7,815 nt of DNA from Bacteroidota bacterium (GCA_016866375.1 VGMK01000090.1:1-7815), one strand, 5' to 3'; numbered from the stretch's first letter, positions 1 to 6,864 are shown. The notes: generated by a model from the sequence alone, not told the origin. A program made the numbers and translations.

Positions 1-566
1 GGAAACCTTTGTTGAATATCGTTAACAATGCCCTCTGTTTGTCCCGTTATCAAGGTTGCCCTACGGTAACATTTTGCCTCAAGGTTATATGCAAGTTTTA
101 ATAAGCGTTTATTTGTTACAATACCTAGTTTTTCAGCACTTTCAGGCCAAAGATCACTTACATTGAAAATCAGTTTTGCATTCATTTTTTTAGCCAAGCG
201 CATAGCAGAATACCCTAAAAACAGCGGCGGACTCTCCACTAGTAGAAAATCATAATTCCCTAATTTTCTGCCACGCCAATAGGATGACCAAACAAAGCTA
301 AAATAGTTCAACAAGCGAGAAATGACTCCTTTTGACTTTGACACATAAATCCACGAACGATGAACTGGAATTGAGTCAATGATATCTTCGCGATTTTTTC
401 CATTTTTATACTTCTCCTGAACCTCCATTTTTGGATAATTTGGAAGGGCAGTGAGAACTTCAACTTCGACGCCATGCGCTCTCAAACGAATAGCTAATTC
501 GTGCAACCTATTTTGAGGAGCTCCAATTTCAGGGGGATAGTATTGAGTTAGAATCAGCAGACGCAT
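1..566 (-). CDS. WbuB-like GT4 glycosyltransferase, N-terminal part (runs off the left edge)
   Basis: The first 188 residues of a GT-B glycosyltransferase are present; the C-terminal nucleotide-sugar-binding domain lies outside the window. Translation from the ATG at 566-564 begins MRLLILTQYYPPEIGAPQNR (1-20). This is the N-terminal glycine/acceptor-loop signature of the GT4 WbuB-like group, followed by LPNYP (41-45), ESPPLFLG (111-118) and SDLWPES (137-143), all hallmarks of that group. Members transfer a sugar, often an N-acetylated deoxyhexose, from a nucleotide donor to a lipid-linked O-antigen or capsule intermediate at the cytoplasmic face of the inner membrane. The actual donor cannot be told from this half. 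The start overlaps the stop of the upstream ligase gene by one base (TAATG), which implies coupled translation. There is no stop or frameshift in the visible part. The family call is firm, the substrate unknown. Confidence 0.9.
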   Translation of the reverse strand, partial: MRLLILTQYYPPEIGAPQNRLHELAIRLRAHGVEVEVLTALPNYPKMEVQEKYKNGKNREDIIDSIPVHRSWIYVSKSKGVISRLLNYFSFVWSSYWRGRKLGNYDFLLVESPPLFLGYSAMRLAKKMNAKLIFNVSDLWPESAEKLGIVTNKRLLKLAYNLEAKCYRRATLITGQTEGIVNDIQQRF

Positions 567-1804
567 TATTGAATTGAAATAGTTTTAGATTTTGTATGTT
601 CTTGGTTCGACAAAAATAAAATTAGGATGACACAAAATAATACAATACCAGATTGTGTTTCTAAAAATGATTCAACTAAAAAATTGATTAAAAACACAAC
701 TAATATTAATACTTGCCACATTTTTTTTTCAGAAAAAAAATAGCTAGATACGAAAATCATAAGAAGAACGAAAAAACCAACTAAACCAAGTTGAACAGCG
801 GAATTTAAAAACTGGTTGTGTGAATTCAATCGTTCCTGTGCAACGCCTAGGTTTTTATATTCACGATTTTTAGCCGTTAATTCATCATCGTAATCGCCTG
901 TTCCTGTTCCAAAAACAAGATTTTCTTTCCAAACATCAATTGATGCATTCCACATTAAAATTCTAGCCGTATTACTTTCGATGGATTTATTATTTTTTGT
1001 TTGAATATTTCCAATTGCACTAAACATAGTCTCAAACCTTGATTTTATTGGGTTATCTGAAAATAACAAAGTGCCAATCAAAAACAACAATGATGTTGTG
1101 AATAACAAAACAATCTTTTTTTGTTTTGATTTCAAAAAAGAAAAAAATTGAACTATAAATACCAAAAACAAACACACAATCCCTGCTTTCGACTCTGTTT
1201 GCAACACACCAATACTAAAAAAACAAAGGAGAGCAATTGTAGAAACCGAAAATGCTGTCTTCAAACGCTCGAAGAGTAAAATTATCCCAATGACAAGGTA
1301 ACAGGCAAAGTAACTTCGATGCATAAAAACAGAAAATCGGGAAGAAAGAAATTCAAATTGCCAGGAATTTTCGGTCTGACTAATGTACCTCCATAAGGCA
1401 AGTATCTCATACATCACCAAGGCAAAGATTAGAGCATAAACTAAAAGTTGCTTCCAGTCAAGATTATTCCATTTTCGAACTGTATAAAACAGGAGTATTG
1501 GAATTAGAATAAAAGACAATTTATTCTCTAATTTCGACATGGCAAAAGATTGATTTTCCGTCCATAATAGACCAATAACTAGTAAAAAATAATATAAAAT
1601 AAACCAAATAGCTGGACCTTTGCTAAAAAAAGAAATAAGGTCAGGTTTTGTAATTTTTTGTCTCTTAAAAACCAAAGAAAGAAGCATTATGCCAAAACCA
1701 ATCGGAACAAGTTTTTGATAGACGATTGAGAAGAAAATAATCCAGGAAAGACCTAAATCTGCGAGGGTGAGTTTTGCTATATGGTCTTTGATTGAAAAAG
1801 TCAT
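566..1804 (-). CDS. O-antigen ligase / Wzy-type polymerase family membrane protein (Wzy_C)
   Basis: This is a 412-residue polytopic membrane protein with about 11-12 hydrophobic segments (roughly 16-47, 66-81, 97-108, 119-137, 163-224 as several helices, 231-248, 339-358, 363-377, 384-399). A large polar loop (about 249-338) sits where the periplasmic loop of WaaL/Wzy proteins lies. The loop holds R281 in ARILMWNAS, a GTGTGDY stretch (299-305) and H329 in SHNQFLNSAVQLGLVG, matching the conserved Arg and His of the Wzy_C family. HRSY (162-165) and TESKAG (203-208) match two further family motifs. Such proteins either transfer finished polysaccharide from undecaprenyl diphosphate to lipid A-core or another acceptor, or polymerise repeat units. 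The sequence alone does not decide which. The ATG follows a truncated glycosyltransferase stop by 3 bases, and the gene ends overlapping the next start (TAATG). Confidence 0.9.
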   Translation of the reverse strand: MTFSIKDHIAKLTLADLGLSWIIFFSIVYQKLVPIGFGIMLLSLVFKRQKITKPDLISFFSKGPAIWFILYYFLLVIGLLWTENQSFAMSKLENKLSFILIPILLFYTVRKWNNLDWKQLLVYALIFALVMYEILALWRYISQTENSWQFEFLSSRFSVFMHRSYFACYLVIGIILLFERLKTAFSVSTIALLCFFSIGVLQTESKAGIVCLFLVFIVQFFSFLKSKQKKIVLLFTTSLLFLIGTLLFSDNPIKSRFETMFSAIGNIQTKNNKSIESNTARILMWNASIDVWKENLVFGTGTGDYDDELTAKNREYKNLGVAQERLNSHNQFLNSAVQLGLVGFFVLLMIFVSSYFFSEKKMWQVLILVVFLINFLVESFLETQSGIVLFCVILILFLSNQEHTKSKTISIQ

Positions 1805-1807
1805 TAC

Positions 1808-1945
1808 TTACAAGTTTTCAATTAGATTATGGTAAAACGCTTGTAGTTTTTCAAATTCACTCTTCCAATTATAGTTTGTTTGAACGGCACGTTTTCCATT
1901 TGTTCCCATTTGTCGCGTTTCTGTCCAAATGAAAATTTGCTCAGA
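1808..1945 (-). pseudogene. C-terminal remnant of a glycosyltransferase (GT4-like), 5' end lost
   Basis: Reading the minus strand into the TAA at 1810-1808 gives about 45 residues ending in TRQMGTNGKRAV, QTNYNW and KSEFEKLQAFYHNLIENL. The pattern of MG-NG-(K/R)-AV, then YNW, then an amphipathic helix is the usual tail of GT4 glycosyltransferases, where it follows the nucleotide-sugar-binding domain. The frame is open only back to a TAA at about 1978-1976. It has no plausible start and no catalytic domain upstream, so the gene is broken and most of it is gone. The left boundary given is where the likeness seems to begin and is approximate. The intact gene upstream (3093-2077) already has its own complete tail, so this is debris of a different gene, not a frameshifted end of that one. 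The stop lies 3 bases before the ligase ATG, showing the lost gene was once directly coupled to the ligase. Confidence 0.7.
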
Positions 1946-1975
1946 ACTAGAGCTCCTGATGTTAGCGTTAAATTT

Positions 1976-1995
1976 TTAAGAAACTTTCTTCTTAA
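1976..1995. repeat. Small AT-rich inverted repeat in the intergenic scar
   Basis: TTAAGAA (1976-1982) and TTCTTAA (1989-1995) form a perfect 7-base-pair inverted repeat with a 6-base loop, in the non-coding stretch between the glycosyltransferase at 2077-3093 and the remnant tail. Only one G-C pair is present and neither strand has a run of T after it, so it is a poor intrinsic terminator. It may be chance in AT-rich DNA. The rest of 1946-2076 holds no open frame, no convincing promoter pair and no other clear structure. Confidence 0.25.
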
Positions 1996-2076
1996 CACAA
2001 TCGATTTTCAATGTGCGTAAAGATAGAAATGTAAAATGAAATTCAGATAAATTCGTTATTAAGAAACAAATTGAAT

Positions 2077-3093
2077 TTAACTTTTTCCAACGTATGCTTT
2101 TAAAAACTGGTCGATACTTGCTTTGCGTGTGGCTCGGTCGTTAATGAGTTGGGAATTTATCGAAACACAATGATCTCGATTAATTTTTAATGCCTGTTCA
2201 ATCGGATTTTGTCCTTTCATTTCAATCACACCATTTTCATTTTGCCGAATCCATTCCTGAGACACCGGTAAGTCAGAAACAATCGGGATACATGAAGCCG
2301 ACATCGCCTCCAATAAACTTACAGAAGTTCCATCACTCGCAGGAATTGAAATGTAAATCATTGATTTTGAATACCATCGTCTATTTTCTTCTTTTGGCTG
2401 CCAACCAACAAACTCAACCTTGGATTCGATTTCAAGTTCTTTTGCACATTTTTCAAGTTTTCTTGTTTCACTACCTGTTCCTGCAATAACTAATTTCCAA
2501 TCAGAGTTTATTTTAGAAAATTCAGCAAAATACATTATGATTTGATCAATCCGATAGAGAGGTTTGTGCAGACGGTTCGAATAAATAATTTTTTCCTTTT
2601 CTTTCGATTCAATCGGGTCAATTCCATATTGAATAAGAACATATTTATCTTCGTTCACAATTGATTTCATCGCTGTAATCATATCCTTGGAATCTGCAGT
2701 AACGCAATCGGAATTTTTTAAAGTTGACCGAACGATGAGTTTGTAGAGGATATTTTTCTTTGGCATCAGTAACACATCACTTCCCCAAGCTGTTGAAACT
2801 AACCGAATTTTCAATGATTTTGAAATTTTCGCAACAACGAAGGCCAATCGATTGACTTGATGAATATGAATCACATCAGGGTTTAAACTTTTAATAAGCC
2901 TTTTGACTTTCAAATAATTTTTAATGACTTTCCAAGGTTTAAGTTGTCGAAATGAGATTACAAATTCCTCAATTACGCCCTCAAAATCACACGCTTCTTC
3001 CGAAAGCAAGTAAATGTTCTTTTCTCTTTCTTTCAAAGCGAAAATAAAGGAAGAAACATGCACCGATTTCGGTCCGACTTGCAAAATTTTCAT
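2077..3093 (-). CDS. GT4-family glycosyltransferase (D-x7-E type)
   Basis: A complete 338-residue GT-B glycosyltransferase. The N-terminal domain starts MKILQVGPKS and carries DVIHIHQVNR (73-82) and STAWGSDVLL (100-109), the WGSD turn seen in many GT4 enzymes. The C-terminal domain has the donor-site region WKLVIAGTGSE (199-209), VEFVGW (226-231) and SDGTSVSLLEAM (253-264). In the last, the classical E-x7-E pair appears as D254-x7-E262, a variant that occurs naturally in GT4. The role is presumably addition of one sugar to a lipid-linked oligosaccharide on the cytoplasmic side of the membrane; donor and linkage are not readable. It starts at an ATG inside the stop of the preceding gene (ATGA, 4-base overlap), so the two are translationally coupled. 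It is the last intact gene of the overlapping run; after its TAA comes the scar that contains a broken glycosyltransferase tail. Confidence 0.92.
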   Translation of the reverse strand: MKILQVGPKSVHVSSFIFALKEREKNIYLLSEEACDFEGVIEEFVISFRQLKPWKVIKNYLKVKRLIKSLNPDVIHIHQVNRLAFVVAKISKSLKIRLVSTAWGSDVLLMPKKNILYKLIVRSTLKNSDCVTADSKDMITAMKSIVNEDKYVLIQYGIDPIESKEKEKIIYSNRLHKPLYRIDQIIMYFAEFSKINSDWKLVIAGTGSETRKLEKCAKELEIESKVEFVGWQPKEENRRWYSKSMIYISIPASDGTSVSLLEAMSASCIPIVSDLPVSQEWIRQNENGVIEMKGQNPIEQALKINRDHCVSINSQLINDRATRKASIDQFLKAYVGKS

Positions 3094-4310
3094 TTCGTGA
3101 GTTTATGAATGAGTTCAGCCAATTTCTTTACTTGTTCTTTTCGATGCAAAGATGCAACTTGTTCGTTGGAGGCAAATTTAATTTTGTCTTGTTTCCAATC
3201 CTCGTATGCGTTCAAAATGATTTTTTTATTTTCTTGCAGTTGGTCAAATTCAGCAACGTAGCCGCATTCAAATTCTTCGATGAGTTTTGCCGCCACATCT
3301 GTTTTATCAACGAATGCCAATACTGGTTTTTGAACGGAAATATAATCGAATAATTTCCCAGTGAAAATGCCTTTCTGTTCACTTTTCGGATGAAGTTGAA
3401 CATTGCAATCGAATGTTGCCATTTTCTCTATTGCTTTCAAGTAGGGAAGGTTTGGCGATAAATGAATATTTTTTTGAAGTTCCAGTGGAATATGGAAATT
3501 GCGATGAGCCCCAAAAATTTCGAAGATGAAATCGAAATTAGAATTTTCTTGCTTTAATTCATTCAACGCTTGAATTAATATGTTTGGCTTGCGTTTTCCA
3601 TAAAAAGTTCCGAAATAACCCAAAGTGAAAACTGAATTTTTCTCATTATCATTCAAATTCCTAATAAATTGATGATTGAACCCATTTCTTATTTCTTTGA
3701 AAAATTGAACTTTTGGCAATAATTGTTTAAAATCACACAAGATTGGTTCGCTGACAGTTGTAAGGGCGTCGGCAACGTCATTTACTTGTTTTTCAACTTT
3801 CTCAAGTGTTTGTTTTGTCGTTGCATCGATATACGGATTAGCAGACATTTCATCGCGCATATCCGCTATCCAAGGAACCGTTGGAAATTTCTTTTTGAAT
3901 TCGATTGCAACCAAATGTGCCTCTTGAGGACTAAACGAACTAATGATGCAATCAAACGAATTGATTTTATGACTAACCTCCAACTTTCTCCAAGTCGACT
4001 TTTGCCATTTCGCAAGCGGATTTTGAATGACTTTGGATAAAATAATTCGTGTACCAACCTTTAATTTATGCAAAAAGGCTCCGTCAGACTGTTTGTCTTT
4101 CAAACGTTCAACTAGTTTATTTGAAGAACTGTAATGAACTTTAATCGAGTCCTTCCAAGTAATTGATCTCTCCTTTTGATTCAAGCAAAAAACTTCCACT
4201 TCAAAATCTTCACTCAAGAATTCAGCAAAAGCCAACATGCGATGAGTAGCCACACTTTCTATAGGCGGAAACCACGTTGTAATGAGTGCTATGCGTTTAT
4301 TGTTTGACAA
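3090..4310 (-). CDS. GT-B glycosyltransferase (GT4-like) with probable TTG start
   Basis: A 406-residue glycosyltransferase. The N-terminus KRIALITTWFPP (5-16) is the typical first strand and loop of GT4 proteins acting on envelope polysaccharides. WIADMRDEM (147-155) corresponds to the W-x-x-D-x-R-D motif of the 4-like N-terminal domain. The C-terminal domain shows LGYFGTFYGKRKP (230-242), FEIFGAH (263-269) and GIFTGKLFDYISVQKPVLAF (314-333). The latter replaces the plain E-x7-E arrangement with the K-L-F-D-Y version found in a related subgroup. It most likely adds one sugar to the repeat unit; the donor is unknown. No ATG or GTG lies near the conserved N-terminus: the first usable codon is TTG at 4310-4308, giving a 14-base overlap with the gene upstream. 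An in-frame TAG lies about 30 bases before it. The gene ends in a 4-base ATGA overlap with the next glycosyltransferase. Confidence 0.88.
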   Translation of the reverse strand: MSNNKRIALITTWFPPIESVATHRMLAFAEFLSEDFEVEVFCLNQKERSITWKDSIKVHYSSSNKLVERLKDKQSDGAFLHKLKVGTRIILSKVIQNPLAKWQKSTWRKLEVSHKINSFDCIISSFSPQEAHLVAIEFKKKFPTVPWIADMRDEMSANPYIDATTKQTLEKVEKQVNDVADALTTVSEPILCDFKQLLPKVQFFKEIRNGFNHQFIRNLNDNEKNSVFTLGYFGTFYGKRKPNILIQALNELKQENSNFDFIFEIFGAHRNFHIPLELQKNIHLSPNLPYLKAIEKMATFDCNVQLHPKSEQKGIFTGKLFDYISVQKPVLAFVDKTDVAAKLIEEFECGYVAEFDQLQENKKIILNAYEDWKQDKIKFASNEQVASLHRKEQVKKLAELIHKLTK

Positions 4311-5208
4311 TTTCCTTGATTTTTTGAATGTAATTTGTCGCTAAAGCTTCGGGATTGTAACGATCTTTCACAAGTTCCATCATTTCTTCGTTGGTCTTCA
4401 TTCCACGTCTTTCAATCCTATTTATCAATTGCTTCATACCTTCAATAGCTTCATTAGTGTTTCTTGCCAAATAAGTCAATTCAAACGGCAAGGACATCAT
4501 CACTTCGCAGCCAGCGCCTAAAGCTTCAATAACGGAAACTGAAAACCCATCATGTTCCGTTAAGCGAAGAAAAATGGGTGTTTCTCTTAAGCGATTTTCA
4601 AATTCATCAGCACTTACCCAGCCGTTTAAATGAACGTTAGAAGTTATTGGGAAATCTGATTTTGTCAAGCCAAACAATTGAAAATCAACTTCCGGAAATG
4701 CCTTTGCTAATTCGGCGATGCGTTCCATTCCATAAAATGCTTGTCGATTTTCCGCAACATAACTCATTACCGAAATTCGTTTATAAACTGTTGGATTGGG
4801 TTTGACTATGACTGATTTAAAATGCAAATACTCTGGTTTAAGATCAATACTTTTGACCTCTTTCATCAACCATTCGGAATCTACAAAATTACATGCGTAG
4901 TCAATGTATTTGCGCTCCATCGTTTTATTTTTAAATCGCTCCATTGCTAGCGACGCATCGGTCCCCATCCATTGAAGAATCAACTTTTTTTTCCATTTCA
5001 AAACCAAGTTCAAACTACCACTGTTATCGGTCACTCCATTCATTGAAATGACAACATCTGAAAAGGGAATTTGAAGAAAAAACTTGATTTGATCGCATTT
5101 GGAATTATACGTATCCAAAAAAATATACTTAGACTCAGGATCGTATTTCTGAAGTTCTTCCGCAAGTCGTTTCGAAAACAAAGGCAAACCACTAATTAAT
5201 ACTTTCAT
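4297..5208 (-). CDS. Small GT4-family glycosyltransferase (D-x7-E type)
   Basis: A 303-residue protein, short for the family (usually about 350-400), mainly because the N-terminal domain is compact. It begins MKVLISGLPLFSKRLAEEL (1-19). LQWMGTDA (78-85) is the counterpart of the WGSD turn, followed by VDSEWLMKEV (109-118) and KPNPT (136-140) at the domain hinge. The C-terminal domain has VDFQLFG (174-180), NVHLNGWVSADEF (191-203) and EHDGFSVSVIEALGAGCEV (218-236). There D220-x7-E228 stands in for the E-x7-E donor-site pair. These features support a nucleotide-sugar-dependent transferase for the same oligosaccharide as its neighbours, without identifying the sugar. The ATG at 5208-5206 lies inside the flippase gene (17-base overlap), and its own end overlaps the next gene by 14 bases. 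It is a divergent member, so family placement is secure at the fold level only. Confidence 0.87.
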   Translation of the reverse strand: MKVLISGLPLFSKRLAEELQKYDPESKYIFLDTYNSKCDQIKFFLQIPFSDVVISMNGVTDNSGSLNLVLKWKKKLILQWMGTDASLAMERFKNKTMERKYIDYACNFVDSEWLMKEVKSIDLKPEYLHFKSVIVKPNPTVYKRISVMSYVAENRQAFYGMERIAELAKAFPEVDFQLFGLTKSDFPITSNVHLNGWVSADEFENRLRETPIFLRLTEHDGFSVSVIEALGAGCEVMMSLPFELTYLARNTNEAIEGMKQLINRIERRGMKTNEEMMELVKDRYNPEALATNYIQKIKEIVKQ

Positions 5209-6457
5209 TTCGTTTTTTAATTAGTTGATAATACCAAATCAATAAGGTCAAATAGAAAAGTGCATAAACAAATCCATAGAGGTAAAGTGTGTTCAAAAAA
5301 CTTAAATCAAACCAAAGGCCAATGAAAAGGGTAAAAAGTGTGAAAGCATAACCGCTAAGACTAATCAAGAAAGCCGCTTTCTGCTTTTCCATTAAAATAG
5401 GAAGACCAGAAATTGGTGATAAAATAAAATACATAAACAACATTGGAGTCATACACCTGGCGTATTTCCCGGCCTCTTCCCAGTTATTTCCTAAATACCA
5501 TTTGAAAATAATGGGTCCCAATGCAATTACGACGATCGTAAATGGTATCGCGAAGAGAATTGATGTTCGAACCGTTTTTTTCACGATTGGGAACAATGAT
5601 TTACCCGCATTTATTGCTTTTCCTGCCTCGACATAAAAGAGCTGAGCTACCGAACTAGAAATTAATACGATAGGAGCTTTAACATACTTGTTCATCATTG
5701 CGAAAAGACCCAATTCCACGTATCCAAAGTATTTCGATATGATCCAATACAATAAAAATTGCGTGATGAAAATATCAGAAAAAGCGTGCAACGAATTTAT
5801 CAAAGGGAAATCCTTGTATTCTTTCAAAGTTGATTTTATCGTAATCAAATTAAAATCTTTGTAATTGACTTTTTTATTTACACCAACTATTAGGATTATA
5901 ATATTCACATATTGCGACAAAAGCCAAGAGACAATTAAGCCATTGATTCCCCAACCGATGTAACCCAAAGCTGCCGCTAAAACATTATTTACGACCGATT
6001 GAGCAATTTTACCAATTGCCATTAAATGAAAGCGTTCATGCCTCAAATTCCAGTTATTGGTTAATCCTAAAAAGCCAAAACTAATTACTGCGAGAGGAAC
6101 CATCCACAAATAAGTAGGAAGATTTTTGTCGTTGTAAAGTTCTCCAATTTGATAAGCGAAAATAGGTATTAGAATGCTCAATAAGCCAAGAGCAATCGTA
6201 ATGAATAATCCTGTAAAAGCTATTTCCTGCGCTTTTTTGTGTTCTACTGGAATCGGAACCGCTAACTCCAATCTACCTGTTGAAATAATCCCAATAACCC
6301 CAACGATTGCCATAAAATTGGCTAAAACAGCAAATTCTTCTGGTGTGAAAATGCGAGACAATATTGGCGCAACCAAAAAGGGAATTAATTGACTCAATGT
6401 ATTTCCAGACAACATCGTCAAAAAATTGCGGTAGTATGTTTTGTTAGATGTGGTCAA
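5192..6457 (-). CDS. Wzx-type oligosaccharide flippase (MOP/PST family)
   Basis: A 421-residue polytopic protein with about 12 hydrophobic helices, the usual size and topology for lipid-linked oligosaccharide translocases of the polysaccharide transport family. The first helix region NFLTMLSGNTLSQLIPFLVAP (11-31) with ILSRIFTPEEFAVLANFMA (32-50), then STGRLELAVPIP (59-70), closely follows the family's conserved N-terminus. The NWNLRHERF stretch (135-143) after helix 4 is likewise characteristic. Its role would be to flip undecaprenyl-diphosphate-linked repeat units from the cytoplasmic to the periplasmic leaflet for polymerisation or ligation by the Wzy_C protein downstream. The start is judged to be TTG at 6457-6455, overlapping the preceding gene by 14 bases. 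The first in-frame ATG is residue 15 and would cut into the first helix, and an in-frame TGA lies eight codons before the TTG. The end overlaps the following glycosyltransferase by 17 bases. Confidence 0.9.
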   Translation of the reverse strand: MTTSNKTYYRNFLTMLSGNTLSQLIPFLVAPILSRIFTPEEFAVLANFMAIVGVIGIISTGRLELAVPIPVEHKKAQEIAFTGLFITIALGLLSILIPIFAYQIGELYNDKNLPTYLWMVPLAVISFGFLGLTNNWNLRHERFHLMAIGKIAQSVVNNVLAAALGYIGWGINGLIVSWLLSQYVNIIILIVGVNKKVNYKDFNLITIKSTLKEYKDFPLINSLHAFSDIFITQFLLYWIISKYFGYVELGLFAMMNKYVKAPIVLISSSVAQLFYVEAGKAINAGKSLFPIVKKTVRTSILFAIPFTIVVIALGPIIFKWYLGNNWEEAGKYARCMTPMLFMYFILSPISGLPILMEKQKAAFLISLSGYAFTLFTLFIGLWFDLSFLNTLYLYGFVYALFYLTLLIWYYQLIKKRNESIN

Positions 6458-6743
6458 TTCGTTTGGTTTGAAAAATGGTCAATTGAATGGCTAAAATCGG
6501 TAATAACAGCCAATTGATTGTCAGATATAAATAGGATGACGGCACCATCCATAGCAATGGAAGTACAACCAATGAGATTGTCAACGCAATTTTTTCAGGA
6601 GAAGAAATAGTATTTCGAATTTGCAAAAAGATAACAAAAATGAAAATCAAAAACGAAAAATAAAGCCGAGCAAAAAACAAGAATTGAACAGGTTTCTTTG
6701 TTTCGCTAAAAATTGACCTAAAATTGACATTAAAATACGTCAT
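6444..6743 (-). CDS. Small hypothetical membrane protein, three predicted helices
   Basis: I do not recognise this gene. From the ATG at 6743-6741 it encodes 99 residues. A short polar N-terminus (MTYFNVNFRSIFSETKKP) is followed by three hydrophobic segments, roughly 20-43, 51-72 and 74-91, and ends in the basic tail TKRIDHI. The arrangement suggests an inner-membrane protein with little outside the bilayer. It is the first gene of the minus-strand run and overlaps the flippase by 14 bases, so it probably belongs to the polysaccharide locus, perhaps as an accessory of the flippase or an assembly factor; that is inference from position only. A TTG at 6761-6759 in the same frame would add six residues, and the frame remains open up to a TAG at 6818-6816, so the start is uncertain. 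ATG was preferred as the only standard strong start near the hydrophobic core. It could be specific to this lineage. Confidence 0.65.
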   Translation of the reverse strand: MTYFNVNFRSIFSETKKPVQFLFFARLYFSFLIFIFVIFLQIRNTISSPEKIALTISLVVLPLLWMVPSSYLYLTINWLLLPILAIQLTIFQTKRIDHI

Positions 6744-6748
6744 TAAAA

Positions 6749-6756
6749 CAAATTTA
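6749..6756 (-). promoter_or_regulatory. Possible -7 box (TAAATTTG) for the polysaccharide operon
   Basis: The minus strand reads TAAATTTG here, an exact match to the Bacteroidota -7 consensus TAnnTTTG, five bases before the ATG at 6743. A transcript from it would begin close to that ATG, giving an almost leaderless message. No good TTG/TTTG -33 element is found at the usual distance, so this may be chance in AT-rich DNA. Confidence 0.25.
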
Positions 6757-6856
6757 CCCAAAATCAGACACTTCCTTAACAGCTTTAAAAGAAGCTTTCC
6801 TCGGTGATTTGTTAACTATTCCCAATTTGAAAGACTTTCTATACAATCCAAGTTGT

Positions 6857-6864
6857 TATATTTG
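6857..6864 (+). promoter_or_regulatory. Probable -7 promoter box (TATATTTG) of the hydroxybutyryl-CoA dehydrogenase gene
   Basis: TATATTTG is an exact match to the TAnnTTTG -7 element of Bacteroidota housekeeping promoters. It lies 20 bases before the ATG at 6885, leaving a short, A-rich, Shine-Dalgarno-free leader as is usual in this phylum. The -33 partner is weaker: TTTC at 6836-6839 sits at about the right spacing (17 bases), while the exact TTTG at 6826-6829 is a little far (27 bases). Confidence 0.5.

Noticed and set aside
1976..1995. Intrinsic terminator after the glycosyltransferase operon
   Set aside because: The hairpin has a single G-C pair and no T-run follows it on either strand, so it is listed only as a weak inverted repeat.
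1808..2076. Frameshifted C-terminus of the glycosyltransferase at 2077-3093
   Set aside because: That protein already has a complete domain and tail after its donor-site motif, so a second tail cannot belong to it.
2190..2489. Plus-strand open frame of 99 codons
   Set aside because: It lies wholly antisense to the conserved donor-site domain of the glycosyltransferase at 2077-3093 and has no recognisable domain.
3105..4057. Open frames of 63-105 codons on both strands within 3105-4057
   Set aside because: All are shadows of the glycosyltransferase at 3090-4310, which has clear motifs along its full length.
6174..6392. Plus-strand open frame of 72 codons
   Set aside because: It is antisense to the conserved N-terminal helices of the flippase; composition is that of a reversed membrane protein.
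6781..6798. Repeated AGCTTT (6781-6786 and 6793-6798), possible operator
   Set aside because: The repeat is only six bases in AT-rich DNA and shows no wider symmetry beyond a 5-base-pair stem.
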